Below are positions 34,692-47,139 of a DNA stretch of 64,000 nt, piece by piece. The translations under genes were made by a program, and so were the position numbers. The DNA lies in contig VTPC01001072.1 of the NCBI GenBank assembly GCA_011009095.1, forward strand, positions 291,855 through 355,854, in the 5' to 3' direction. The notes under the pieces are model-generated. The model was not told the DNA's origin. It searched no databases and worked only from the letters and a program-made list of their open reading frames with translations. Source of the DNA: Ignelater luminosus. Taxonomy: Eukaryota; Arthropoda; Insecta; Coleoptera; Elateridae. The first letter of the stretch is position 1, and each line of letters opens with the position of its first letter.

Positions 34692-34885
34692 CGTCTCAAA
34701 GCTTGCGTTTAGGTCAGGTCAGGCTTCAGTTTGAAAATCTATCAGAGTTACAACGAGTCAATCAGGCCGTTCGTTCTTGTCAGGACTTTCGGACTTCTCG
34801 AGCCTGTCGGTTTGTTCGGCTCGCTCGGGCCTGTCGAGTCGTTGGGACCTTTCGGGCCGATCAAGAAGTTGTCGGGGCCTGAAGA
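34692..34885 (+). mobile_element. GC-rich minisatellite element, copy 5, partial
   Basis: It contains GTCAGGTCAGGCTTCAGTTT followed by GAAAATCTATCAG, the family's left unique part, then 9-bp units and GATCAAGAAGTTGTCGGGG, the start of the right part. Neither terminal repeat is intact. Confidence 0.65.
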
Positions 34886-35211
34886 TTTCGACCCATTGTC
34901 TGTCTAAGACAGAAAACTATTTGGAGGGTCTATTTGGTCCCAAATCGTTAAGCCTGTACATAAAATCTCATCCGATTTTGTCTTTCTTTGCTAGGTGTCA
35001 CCGCGTGACATGGTAGTTAAGAAACCTTATGCTTCACCTATCCTCCAAGTTTGGTCGCAATCAGCCGTGACGTTCTCGAGTTATTCCAATCTTTCGTTTC
35101 TAAAAAGTGCAAATTTTACAATTTGACCCCCTTGTTCACCTGCTATTTGATACTTGATGAAAAGCCGCCATACGACGAGTAGGACCGGCCTCCCTAGTCT
35201 CGTCCAACAAG

Positions 35212-35277
35212 TAAAGTTGCCAACTATTACACTACCTGAATTTAAAGGTGTCTATAAGAGACAGTGGTTTATTTAAG
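35212..35277 (+). pseudogene. BEL/Pao gag relic
   Basis: The frame reads VKLPTITLPEFKGVYKRQWF and then a stop. Of the five relics this one preserves the most of the pattern, including the aromatic residue (W) expected after the G-x-Y segment. Confidence 0.6.
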
Positions 35278-37400
35278 GGCTGCTTTATTAATAGATAAAT
35301 AGGTTAAACTGAGAAAAGCTCGAGACCCTTACGTGCCACGTATAAAATAAAAATCTAACATAGCATGGTTCATTCTAAAAACAACTAAAATCGTATAAAA
35401 GTTACAACAGATAAGAAAATGTGATATCTCAGCTTTTATTAACTTCAGTTTATGAAAATCCATAAAATTATATCTTGTTACAAATTTTATTCTTCTTTCA
35501 CTTTAGCTAACCCAAACATTTTCTACAATATCGTCATCATAAATTTTTCACAAGATACTTTTTCCACATACGGTGTAGATAAACTCCTAGAAAAACTTTT
35601 TATTACGTTGTATCCCAACACATTTTGTCTGAAACTTTCAAGACACACACCAGTCTAGACTAGATCAAATGAATGATGAATGAATTAATAAATAATAAAT
35701 TTATGGCCACCATGTGTTTAGTAAGGTCGATAAAAATGTTTTCAGTCTGTCGATTTGATGCATTACTAAATATTTAAGTAACCATTGCACTGGAATTTTT
35801 ACCGCGATAACCTCCAAGGTTAAAAGGATTTTCATCTCTTGTTTTAGAAGGTACAACGTTATTAAAACCATTAAAATGTTATCAAACTTTTTATGTCTGG
35901 TGTAGTAAGTTGTATACATAAAATTAGAAGAGAGCCTTTTTATAGCTGCTCTTTCTTCTTTTTACTTTTAGGGTTTTATCTTAATTAATTTGTACCGTCA
36001 ACACACACTCGACGCCGGTTTTCCTAAATTAAACTCTCGTGAACAATAAAAACTAAAATATACTTCACAACAACTACATCATTAAGGATAAAGTCTTTTG
36101 GACATTGTAATAAACTCGAAAGGGAATTCTCTAATATAAACCCGGAACAAGAACATTAATTGTTAAGTACAAACATAAAGTGTATGTACGTTTTGTCCCT
36201 CTATCCACTTGAAGGCCCAAATTACAGAAGTGTCCGGATGTAGATGGTTGATAAAGAAGAGCCCGCGAGCGCGCAGATATGCCCACACACGTATCTCGTA
36301 GTGACGGAAGTCGTTTGTGTATGCAAATGGGGCCCTAAGATTGTGCGCTACTATTATTAATTTACCCTGCACTTAAAACATCACAAGCCTCAAGCCTCCG
36401 GTTATAAAGTAAAATTTAGAATTTAAATTGAAAACTATAAATAAATGTGTCAAAAGGAGAAAGAAAGAAAAAAAGAGGAAACCTCCTACTATGTTCCAAG
36501 TACGCGCACAAATAATTATCGCATTCCTGAACGACAAAACGAAATGTCTTTGCTTTGGAGCTCTCTGTTGGTTTCGCTATTGAATTTATTCTTTTATTTT
36601 TCACCATTGTTTGGAATTATTAGTAAGAATACGAAACGAAAATAGAAATAAAAACTTCTAATCAAGAATTTTTTACAAAACTATTAACTAAAGTGTCAAA
36701 TAATACTTATACAAGACAGAACTTACTTTTTGTTATATGGGTCGTCAAATTACATCAAATAGATTACCTGGAAAAAACAAAGAAATGTATTAGAACTTAT
36801 ATTTCGATTGCAATTATCATTATATATACATAACAGAAGTTCTTGATTACTTCAGTGTGACCCGACTAAATGTGTTATAGCAGGCGCCATAATTATGTTC
36901 TATCTCTAAAGAGACGAGTGGCGGATCTCAGCTGCTCGACTAGGCGGTGGATCTCTAGTGTTCGAAAACTTCAAGTAATTCTGAATATAAAATAATCGTC
37001 ACGGGCAATAGATTTTACAAAAAAATTTTAATTTTCTTTCGACTCAAAGCAACAAGCGGATGTGACGAGTTAAAAGAATGCTGAATAACAAACGAGTTTC
37101 TAATGACAATTCGTTTTCTCCAAGCCAGTAGTGATCGTACTTAAAGCTACTTTTCATTTAAAAATTGAACTGGTATTTCTCTTACCCCTAAGAAAAACCG
37201 AGGTCTGTTAAAATACAAGCGGATCATTCTAATTAGGAGTACACATCACTGTTGATGCTTAGATTTGTCAATATGTTTTGGTAAAAAGACGACTCGCTCC
37301 AAATTAAAGAAAATCCTTCACACTGTTTGTCTGAGATTCGCAGAGCCAACTTCTAAACTTACAGATTTTTATGCCTTCCCCTTCCATCTGAGACAAGCGT
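35278..37400. other. AT-rich non-coding stretch, nothing recognised
   Basis: Short frames only (for example 35,452-35,658 plus and 35,701-35,919 minus), none with a motif. Confidence 0.4.
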
Positions 37401-37660
37401 GAAAAGGTGCAGACCAACCAGTATTCGTGTTTAGCCCGATCAAGAGAGTTAATGAAGGGCGTAGCCCGACCCGTGTTCATATTTAGGTTTCATAAGAAGA
37501 TTAATGGAGGGCAAAGCCCGACTGTTGGCAAGTGCAGTCCGGCCCGTATTTAGTTTTCTAAAAGAAAAATGAAGAAGAAACCTGTCCTGTGTTGTATTTA
37601 TACAGAAGACGACCTCTTGAGTAATGAAGTCCAACACGTCTTTGTAGTTTACTTCACCCT
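37401..37660 (+). repeat. Dispersed monomers of the 280-bp satellite family
   Basis: Three monomers of about 65-75 bp. Words seen are CAGTATTCGTGTTTAG, GTTAATGAAGGGCGTAGCCC, GATTAATGGAGGGCAAAGCC and CCGTATTTAGTTTTC. They match the monomers of the 27.5-29.6 kb array. Confidence 0.7.
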
Positions 37661-38475
37661 TTACCGATTTTCACGTCGCTATATCCGTGCGCCCTGAATA
37701 TGCATATTCAAAGGGCATGGGTCACGATCGAAACGTGAAAAAAGGAGACGAGAAAATCGGAAACTCCTGGTAATACAAAAGTTCTTGCAGCACGTCAGCG
37801 AGTTTTTTTACGTCAGCGGCGTTTCGAAAAATCAAGACAGATTAGCTTTTAGAAGAAGCAGCAGAACCCAAAAAAAAAACACTTGATGGAGTGAATAGCA
37901 GAGCAGTTAACGATACAATTTGTTCTCACGTCAGACACATAAAGCATGTGGTGCAACTAAGACTTGGGAGCTTCCAAGCATAAGTATAGCAGGTAACTCA
38001 TACTTTTAATTTTTTTTAAATTGATTTTATTTACTTGCAAACATTTACTTAAAAGGTAAAAATTGTAAACAATATACAGCGCGACTCTTCCGACGAGTCA
38101 CCACATCCCTGCTCTCGCTTTTCCTTTCCACCGTGCCGCGCTGAGCCAGCTCGCAAACCCACTTGACCCGCACCATTTTTACTAATCGAATACCCGATTT
38201 CATTAAACACAGTTTGCATTTCGCATTTCAAACAGCGATCTGAATTAAGACCGAGGTGTAAGACAAAAACGAATATACACATATCCATATTTCGTCGCCA
38301 ATAACACGAAGTGTCGTATGTCAGATTTACGAATTTTACAAAAGAGCAAATTGAAATTTTACAAGTTCTTTGATTGATCACTACGTCATCACCAATAAGT
38401 TGTTTTCTTGGCGTTTTTGACAACGAAATGTCTTATGTCTGTTTGTTAGATTTGTGTGCAACAACATCAGGTGTA
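37661..38475. other. No recognised gene; one unassigned ORF
   Basis: A minus-strand frame of 124 codons (38,049-38,423) shows a Cys-containing middle and a Gly/Arg-rich tail but no recognised domain. A 14-bp palindrome, GAATATGCATATTC, lies near 37,697. Confidence 0.35.
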
Positions 38476-38712
38476 GAGGCCTACACGAGCCGAGTTTTAC
38501 AGAATCGAAATTCGGTTTCGGGTCGAACTTCAGTTTAAAAATGTATCGGGTTCTTTGTGTCTACTTCCGGTCAATCGGACTTCTCGAGCCATTCAGTCTT
38601 GTCGCCCCTGTCGAGCTGTTGGGACCTGTCAGACCTCTGGGGCCTGTCGAGCCGTACGGGTTTGTGGGGCCGTTTGGACTTCTTGGACCTTCAAGTCTAT
38701 CACAGATGGTGT
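38476..38712 (+). mobile_element. GC-rich minisatellite element, copy 6
   Basis: The left end is (TA)GAGGCCTACACGAGCC, followed by TTCAGTTTAAAAATGTATCG and TTCCGGTCAATCGG and then 9-bp units. The right end is lost; sequence switches to the satellite monomers after about 38,712. Three overlapping frames here look like collagen or Ser/Leu-rich proteins and are repeat shadows. Confidence 0.7.
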
Positions 38713-38739
38713 ATTTGGGGGCGCAGTCAGAGCCGCGAT

Positions 38740-39310
38740 CGTATTCGTTCTTCTTGAGAAAGATAATCAAAGGCGCAACTCGACTTGCGTTTTGTGTTCA
38801 CTTTTTTCAAGAAGGTTGATGCATTGGGCCACCCCAGGCTCAGCTCGACCTACGCTCGGATATACTTTTCTTAAAAAGACTAATAAAAGGCGAGGCCCAA
38901 TCTATTCAGTGGCGCTGCTCGATGTGCGTTCGTGTTTAGTTCTCTTAAATCGCGTCATAGACATCGCAGCTTCGCTTGCGTTTTGTCATTATTTTTGTTT
39001 AAGAAGGTCAATACAGGCCAAAATCCATACCTTGGACCATGCAGTCTAACTCACGTTCGTATTCACTTTCTTAAGAAAGCTAATGGGAGGAAAAGCCCAT
39101 TATGAAGAACGCAACCTGATTCGCGTTCATAAAATACTTTTTTTAAGAAACCTAACGGAAAGCAAAGCCCGACTTTTGATCACCGGTGATATACTGTAGT
39201 GCTGCCCGACATACATTCGTATTTAGCTCTCTTAAAATGGTTGATACGCAGCCCGACCCGTTTTGAAACAAAATTGACCTTAATAGGTAGTCGTCGTAGG
39301 CATCCACATC
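38740..39310 (+). repeat. Dispersed satellite monomers (~85-95 bp unit)
   Basis: Five to six units carry GCGTTCGTATTCACTTTCTT, AAGAAAGCTAATGGGAGG and AAAGCCCGAC. The last unit ends with AAACAAAATTGACC and a GTCGTCGTAGGCATCCAC segment, equivalent to the unit boundary of the 27.5-kb array. Confidence 0.75.
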
Positions 39311-41818
39311 AGCTTCTACTGCAAGAGAATTAGAAACAAAAGGAGCGCTTTAGCGCGACGCAACCAGACCGTAGGTTTGGCGCTCTAGCGAAACCACGAC
39401 ATGTTAGTTTCAATAGTAGAAACAATCTTTCATCCATTCTAAATCTATTGTATTTAGAGCTCAATTCACACGTTAAGGTTTGTCTTTTGCTTTGCAAGGC
39501 TAGATAATGACTCAACTTTGTGGTACTATTACGGCTGCAAGTCACTCAAAGTGTCAAGATAAGTATCAAATATCAGTGATGTTGAAAAGAATAGACCAAA
39601 GGAAGAGTTAAGCTATATCTAATAATTAGTTCCTTTTACTAAATTAGGTTAATCAGAAAGCGAAAAACCTTGAGACGGGTCAGCGTTGTTATCTTCTTTA
39701 TGCCGATAATGTTTTATCAAACTGTGCTTCCAAGAATTTATGTGATACAGTAGAGAGCTGCGGTGTCAGACGATAAGTCAGTGAGGAAATTACTATGTGG
39801 AATTCTAAAAGCGAAATAAGTAATACATAGTGTGTTTTATTTTATCATAGTCTTATTGTATGTTTATGTAGTGCCACTTCATTATGCTGGTTTAGAATCC
39901 AGTGGTTAATCGCGAGCCAACACTCTCGTATTCAAGCTTTCACAGGACCATCTCAATTTGAAAGAAATAACAAATACCAAGACTGAATTAGTTACTAACA
40001 AATTCTATTTTTGAGTACGACGTTAAAAAGACGTCTATTTAGCTATTAAATAACGTCTTTTTTACGTGAACTAGACGTCATCTTGCTTGCTGAACATTCT
40101 TCGGTATTTTGCAAGTTTCAAAGCAGGAATCAAGACAATTTCTCCGTTTACGAATGAAATTCGCACGAGATCTGCTTAAAATATATTAAGGTCGCTAGCG
40201 GGTCGCCATCGAGGAAAAGGGGATAAGCAAGCCGAGAAGCTGCTGTGTTTCTGTCTAGAAGAGATTGTATCCGCGATTTGTTGTATACATTTTTAAATCA
40301 AGAAGAAATAACACTAAATTATAATCAAGTTGGGTCAAACGGGTGTGGTGTTAAAATCTTATTTTATCATAACAGTGATAATAAGAACAATTTTCCAGCG
40401 CTTAACTAATTTCATTTATTATTACATAGAGAGTTGCGCAAGATATTAGCGATTTCTTTATGAATTAGACTGATTTATTTGCAGTGAGTCTTTTGGTATG
40501 TTATTTATTCCTTAAGAATAGTTCACGCCGTAAACAAATTGTAATCCATTACTCTACATATAACCAAGTTTGATTTTTGCAACCACACTACGAAACCACA
40601 AAAGCATGTGAGAAGTATGTCAATAACAATAATGAAACCATCAATAGATGCGGAAGTACAACTGATAGATGATAGAACAATAGTTCAATGGGCAACCTAC
40701 TCATTGAACTCGTTCCAATTTACATTTTTAATTTATCTTGATTTTAATTTCTCTTATAGATTGCCATTCAGATATTTCCTTCTTTAAATTAAAAAAAAAT
40801 TATCGATTTAGTTTATTTAGTTTCTAATAAACTTCTAACGTTTATCGTATCCTAAACGCAATTAGGCCAAGCAACCCGATAAAAACCTATCTATTCTCTC
40901 TCATTGTTGAGAGGCCATAATTTCAACGCCTACTAAACTGAAAAAGAAATTAACGGTCTGCCATAACAATAAAAAGCGGTAAATTGTTGTTTTTAGCTAT
41001 AAAATTTTTATTTAATAAAAAGTTGTAACAACACACACACACGCCAACGCGTTTTAGAAAACTGAATACACAGGAAAACACAAAACATTTCTTTGATGTG
41101 TTCCTTTATTTCGAAAGTGTTAATTTTCAAGAAAAATATCCCATCCTTAAATAGAATACAAAATTAGTAAACGATAGTTAACACTGACGTGTAAATTCCA
41201 TTCAGAGACGCACAAAAAGCATCAACTTTCAATTTTTCGTGTGTGTTTTATGAGCGTGGCGCCCAAACGATCAAAAACACTACTTCTGCTTGTCAAACTT
41301 ATTTACTTAAAAGAAGAAACTTAATACTCCCGGTAAAAGTGTTGGTGTGAAATTTTAAACTGACGTGAAAAATATCCTGTCTGAATTTAATTTTTCTTGT
41401 TAGAATAGATAAATTTATGATGTGTTCGATTTCATTGAAAATTATTTTAATGCAAAATTTATTGCTATTCGAATGTTGTCTTCGTAATATTCACTTATGT
41501 AAAAGTTCCGTTTACGCTGCACCCGATGATTTACATTAATAGTTTGTGCTACCTCCCAATTACAACTGGACACGAGTCGTGACTTTTGCAGTATCATGTA
41601 AGAGTCATGACGTAACCCATGCGAACATGAGTAAGTTTCAGGTTTTAATTCTTGAGCGAGCGTGATAAATTAACTTTTTTAATTGTGTGGTTGGACATGA
41701 GGAAGTTTTCTTTTTCGTGGCGCAGGAGCGATCAGTACTATGGTTCCCAGCATCATACCACAAATATTGTTACCGGCGTAATACGTGCGTAATTCATAAA
41801 CTGAATAATATAAGATTA

Positions 41819-41843
41819 GGTTTGCAAGACGTGTGCAAACCGG
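41819..41843. promoter_or_regulatory. 25-bp inverted-repeat motif, copy 1
   Basis: GGTTTGCA, 7-base spacer AGACGTG, TGCAAACC, then GG. The 8-bp arms are perfectly complementary. This could be a protein-binding site or a relic of a terminal repeat; nothing decides between them. Confidence 0.3.
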
Positions 41844-42330
41844 ATAGTTACATTATGCGTCTGCACATTAACGAATAACCCTTTTCAATTCAGCTGCGTT
41901 GCATCAAAATGCTTATGGACTTTGTGAGGATGAGAATCTCGTAATATGGATACCTGGTGGATAGCAGCTCACGCTCAGTACCAGGTTCGCTTCTCATGAT
42001 ATTTGACCCATGTAACAAAGGATTCTAACTCCAGCATCATCCAAGGACTCACGGAAACTACCGCTGTCAGCTTTCATCAGTCCAGAGTGCACCACATCCG
42101 TTAATCCTTGTTACAACTCCGGCAGATCACTTAGGCTCAAATACGAGGTTATACATGCAGAGCCAACCCTTAGAAAAATCAGCTACCGGTCGCTTGGAGA
42201 ACAGTTACATTACAATATCTTACAACTTTCATCATTATACATGTATTAGTAGTTAATAAAACAAGCTAAGATAAATATTATTACAAATAAAATAATTTGT
42301 TTTTGAACGCTCATATAGCAAGACGCTTGT

Positions 42331-42355
42331 GGTTTGCAAGTCGAGTGCAAACCGG
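42331..42355. promoter_or_regulatory. 25-bp inverted-repeat motif, copy 2
   Basis: Same as copy 1 apart from two spacer bases (AGTCGAG), 512 bp downstream. Flanks differ, so only the motif is conserved. A further GGTTGCAAACC word lies at about 42,383. Confidence 0.3.
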
Positions 42356-42686
42356 TCATCATATGTAATAATACCTATAAAGGTTGCAAACCCCACATCT
42401 TTGCACTACGAGCCGCACTGCTTTTGAGGGTGAGTCAAAAACCACTGACGTGTCCAGTTCTAATTCCAATAATTAATTTTTATGATTTGTTAAGCGTTTT
42501 CCTTCGTATTAGCGACTTTATCGTTTTCAAATAAAGGGGACCCAACCGGTTCTTACCGCAGAAAAGGCCTAGAGCAACGCTCTGCGACACTTTATAATAA
42601 ATTTTTATATCCCCTTTCAAGTTATATGTAACCTCTTCACAGATAATACATTTGACATTTTCGGCATTTTCGCATTACAAACTATA

Positions 42687-42835
42687 CAGTGTATCCTAAA
42701 TTTGTGGCTCACCGTAAAAGATACGAATTCGGTTAAATTAGAAAATCATTTAAAACGTGCTATTCAACAATATGCAAATCAAGTAGTAGTTTTATTTAAA
42801 AAAATCTGCGTTTACGTTCCACCTGGAGCCCTGCA
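42687..42835 (+). repeat. Internally deleted relic of the long-inverted-repeat element
   Basis: It starts CAGTGTATCCTAAATTTGTG, matching the ends of the 62.5-64.0 kb foldback element (CAGTGTGTCCCAAATTCGTG). After about 65 bp it jumps to a stretch matching 63,586-63,655 (GCTATTCAACAATATGCAAA, then CTGCGTTTACGTTCCACC). A GC-rich minisatellite element begins directly after this. Confidence 0.65.
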
Positions 42836-43530
42836 CAGTCGGGAATTCCAGACCCGGCCCGGCTGGAAGCAAATCTTGACAAACCCCGACAGGCCCGAAG
42901 AGAGCAAACAGCGCGAGAGGCCCGAACGGGCCCGACATAGAAGCCCGAAAAGCCGAGAGGTCCAAACGATTCGATAAACCCGAGGAACCCAAAGAACCAA
43001 GAAGTCCAAAAGACCCCACAGATCCGACGGTTCGAGAAGACCAAATGGTCCGACAGACTACAGAAGCCCGAAAGACCAGGAAGTCTAAAAGACCCGACAG
43101 GCCCGGTAGATTCGAAGCGTCGGGAAGTCCAAAAGGTCCACCAGATCCGACGGTCCGGTAGGTCCAACAGGTACGAGAGATCCAAACGGTTCGAGAGACC
43201 CGTAGAAGTCTAAAAGGTCCGACAGTTCGAGAGGACCGAACTGTGCGACAAGCTCGATAATCCCGAAAGTCCGAGTAGTTCAAAAGGTCCGACAAACCCG
43301 TATGACTAGACAGGACCGAGAAGACCGAACAGCTCGATTGACCGGACATAGGCCTAATACATTTTTAAGCTGAAGTCCGAATCCGAGCTTCGATCTGGGC
43401 TCGACTAGAAAACCTGTCCCGATCGCGAAAATGACTTTTCCGAGTTCGGGCGTCAAACGGTTGGATAGACCCGAAGGGCAGAAAAGTTCAAAAGGCCCGA
43501 CGACCCAAGAAGACCAAACGACCCCCACGA
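42836..43530 (-). mobile_element. GC-rich minisatellite element, copy 7
   Basis: In minus orientation. The plus-strand left end is GAGCCCTGCACAGTCGGG, followed by ACCCGGCCCGGCTGG, then 9-bp units (GGTCCGACAG type) and TTTTTAAGCTGAAGTCCGAA, the inverse of the family's left part. A second, degenerate GC-rich block (43,431-43,530) follows. The 3' terminal repeat is not recognisable. Minus-strand frames of up to 185 codons here are shadows of the 9-bp period. Confidence 0.75.
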
Positions 43531-43689
43531 CTATACCGCGCAACAAAAATGCATTGTGCACTAGAGTACGGCAAAACCCGACACATTCATTACTCGTTCG
43601 GTTTCGTAAGATTTCGCTCGCCATCCAAAAACGGGTGATTTGAAATAATAGTTCAGTTTCCTCGACCATTTTATATTCTCTGGCAGTTC

Positions 43690-44050
43690 CAGGTTTTACA
43701 GGTAACTGGAACCCAGATTAACAGATCTTCTGAGGATTCTCGGTGTTACCAAGCACGTAAAGCAAGAATCCTGTGACCAACCCACAATGTCATCATTGTT
43801 CACTCTAAACGCCAACAAGGGACGCAACCCATATATACATACCCTGACGTAAGGGTAAAAATCAATACTCGCCAGTATAAATAAAAGAGCCCACAAAAAG
43901 CTCTCTTGCTTGCCTTTGTAACTTCAACTTAAACCATCTCTTGCGTTTTGCACTCTCCTATAATCATCACTTATAATCTGCTCTCATCCCTTAATAACCG
44001 CCCTCACGCCAGCCAAGGCTGATAATTATAAATATGTACATTAACATGTG
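43690..44050 (+). promoter_or_regulatory. Promoter-like or solo-LTR-like segment
   Basis: A good TATA box (TATAAATAAAAG, about 43,876-43,887) is followed by a small stem (AGAGC...GCTCT) and a C/T-rich leader with CTTGCTTGCC and CATCTCTTGCGTTTTGCAC. The style resembles the LTR of a gypsy/BEL element, but I cannot define ends or a target duplication. Confidence 0.25.
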
Positions 44051-46640
44051 TTTTATTGACTAACCCCTAACCTACAAGCATGAAATGACACGCTATAAGG
44101 CCGTGCTTTTATCAGGGCGCTTCAACGACGAGAACTCCATAATGCTCCGGATCAAGACGACACCGACGCTGCTATCAACCTTGTACTGAGCTAGGCGATG
44201 TCAACAAGAAGTCGACGTCTTTTGGTGACAAGTGTCGCCGAACGTGGTGCTTGAAGACGACGTTGCCATTCTTTTGGTGACATCGGGACAAAATTACCTT
44301 GGAATGTTTAAAAAAGTGTCTTAATTCAAAAAAGCCGTTAACCGCCGAAGCATTGAAGTCTTCTGATTTCATTTATTAATTAATTTGAAACAGGATGTGA
44401 GCATCTCAAAAGGTTTCTGTGTTTCAGTGGATCACCCTGATAGTGTGGATGACAGAACTAACAAGCAGTTTTTAGAATTGTCTCAAGTGTCGGGAATTCT
44501 CGGGAATCGAGAAGAATTAGTCTCGAGTTTCGGGACACTCAGAAATCCTAGTTCGGAGCTCCGGTCCACCCCTTGTTCACTGTGGTACCTTGAAGACGTT
44601 TGTAAACATTTGTAAACACTTCAGCAAAGAAGTCTAAATCTCCAAAATCAGCTTCGATCCGCAAGAAATATTTTGCGACTAGCTTGTAGATTTCTTTAAC
44701 TATGGTGAGAAACTCTTTAACTATAGACCAAGCAACCTAATGGAAAATGAAGCCAAATTTGTACCCTAGTGAAGGGCGATTTGATGATCAGGTTGGTCTA
44801 ACAAGGTTTAAAAGAGCGTGAATGTCAACAAAAACCGAATTACTGCCGAGATGGGAATCTCCTATTCGAAACTTGAATGGAAGTGACATCAGTGATTCAA
44901 ACCGCCAAGAACATCCTTCGATTCTTTAAAAAGATGTCTCAAGCAGTACTAAAATCACAAACATATTTTATGAACCATTAAAAAGTTTACTTCCCACTTG
45001 CACATATTATAATTCTTTTAATGACATTCAAGGTTGCATAATAAACTCACGGCTAGGGAAAAAACGGAAAATTATATCTCTCCAAACGGATCATTTAGAC
45101 GGAGTCCTAATTAATTCTTCCTACTTGAACAAATCTTTTATTACTGTTAACAACAAACAACTAACGAGAAAAACATGAAACTAATTAAACTGGCATATGC
45201 TAGTAGACTAGTAGTGTGTGCATTGTCTTCCGGAATTTAATTACTCCACCCCGCATGCATTTTAATGTCGGTTTCGAGTGCATCTAATGAGACTAACGCA
45301 CACACAACCACGATACGTATACGTGTGAAAGATCATCGTGGGGATGTTAAGACAATGTGGAAAGTAGATCGTTGTTTTCCGGTATGGGATGTGAAGCGAA
45401 ACAATTCATCTTCCGTTGAGTTAATTTATTTCTTTCCTTTTCCACCTCGGTTTTGTTTTGTAAATGCGTTAACGTACTAAAATCGTTCTGTTCAATTTAA
45501 TTCACTTGTTTATCTAGGATATCATTAAGAAATATTTCGTTTCTCGTCTTCCTTCAACACCCAATCAAACGCATACCTAAAGAAAATTTAATATCAAAAA
45601 GCAATTTAGATGTTGCCTGATTGAAAAAGTCAAAAGTAATAAAGGCAACGTTTAATAACACAAAATTTTTCGGAAGGAAAAAAAGAGAGGAAAAAATTTG
45701 TAATTTATGGTTGTTTACCGCACAATTCCAAACTCCAATCAATCTTGTTGCGAGGCGTGCCGATGTAACGAATCTGTTCTATGAGAATTAATTTGTCAGG
45801 AGCAAACAATTTGCTAATTAAACGCTCAATGCGTTAATCTTGACCGAAAAAATGAGGTTAAGGTTTTCTATGAGTTTAGTGTTGTTAATTAATCTATTCA
45901 GGAGACACTGCAAATTATTACACTTTACACCTAAAGAATGTCATTATTAGCGACTTTCTGATATTTAAATAATTATTTTACATTCATTTAAGAACGACGT
46001 TCATTATCATATTTATTAACCTTTTAAAAGCAAACTGAGTGGGAAAGAATTGATAAGATTTTAATAAAGAATTTATTGTAAACGATAAATAGACTGATAT
46101 AATTGCGTTGCGTCACCTTTAACGGTAACGCGCAGTTATATTCAATCCAATACTTATTTTATTATTATTACCTCTCCGATCCTTTACATACAATCTTCTC
46201 AAATGGAACGCGTTCAGAATACAATTCTTCAAAAGTTTTTTGTTCTTTTATTTCTAAAAACTGACTCAAGTGAAAATCAGAATTTTCTTAAAACAAGACA
46301 AAAATTTGTGGATGTTTTTAGCTTGTTCACTCGTACCGAAATGTAGCGCTTTACTCCCTAGTTGCATAAATAACTATTTAATTGCTATTATACAATTCAA
46401 TCCACATTCTAATATTATTCAGTTTCCTACCATGCAAATTATCTATACCGGCAGACATTATGTAAAGGTTAAAAGTAATACTAATCCCATTTCTGCATAC
46501 AGAGCGCTGAGCAAACAGATGTGTAGTGTACCCAGTTTTGATTAAGAGCTTCAATACTAAAATCTAGTGATCTGTATTCCTCTCCACAAAATTATTTCAA
46601 TGGATAGTTTTTGTTCTCTTTGTGTGCTGTTTTCATTGGT
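44051..46640. other. No recognised gene
   Basis: From 44,100 to 44,960 the sequence is less AT-rich and contains internal similarities (GACGTCTTTTGGTGACAAGT near 44,215 and ATTCTTTTGGTGACATCGGG near 44,270), suggesting a decayed repeat. The remainder is AT-rich with short frames only. Confidence 0.35.
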
Positions 46641-46679
46641 TACATTCCCAAACTGATTTTAAAATGGTATTGGCTGTCA

Positions 46680-46770
46680 TTGACTTCACGTAAGAAGAGG
46701 TAAAGTTTGATGATAGGGCCGCCGCAGGTGGCCTTCATTAAAAACGCGGAGCGCCACCTAAACCGTATTT
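46680..46770 (+). repeat. Single satellite monomer
   Basis: It contains TTCACGTAAGAAGAGGTAAA and GGGCCGCCGCAGGTGGCCTT, the signature of the dispersed satellite family. Confidence 0.5.
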
Positions 46771-47139
46771 AACAAGCAGTATTAATGGTGTTAAGATATT
46801 TCGGCGTTTTATTTCCACAACAAATATATCCTTGAAACTGATTCTGGTAAATGTAATTTCAGGCGTGCCCTCTCACATAGCTTGAAATTATTCCGAGCCG
46901 TTTTCACTTAATTGTTTTTCATAAAGTTTAAGTATCAGATATTCTACCTGGAGCTTCACTTGTTTATGTAAGAATGACATGAGACGACTGCCTCAGAGCG
47001 CACAGATTATGGGGACGCAGCCGTGGAAATCAGTGAAAGGAGATGTACCAATTAATCTCCTGCAATAAGAACTGAAACTACTGAAACACAACAGATTGGA
47101 AAATGCTTAATGTAAAACGAGAAATTCAATGACGTCCAA

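Larger units (their letters stand above)
39311..42686. other. AT-rich non-coding stretch with two matching palindromes
   Basis: No gene recognised. The 25-bp sequences at 41,819-41,843 and 42,331-42,355 are near identical and self-complementary at their ends. A short hairpin, AAAAAGACGT with ACGTCTTTTTT, lies near 40,025-40,072. A CA tract lies near 41,032. Confidence 0.4.

Noticed and set aside
42792..43349. 185-codon minus-strand ORF rich in Ser, Arg and Gly
   Set aside because: Shadow of the 9-bp tandem in GC-rich copy 7; overlapping frames are equally open and no domain is present.
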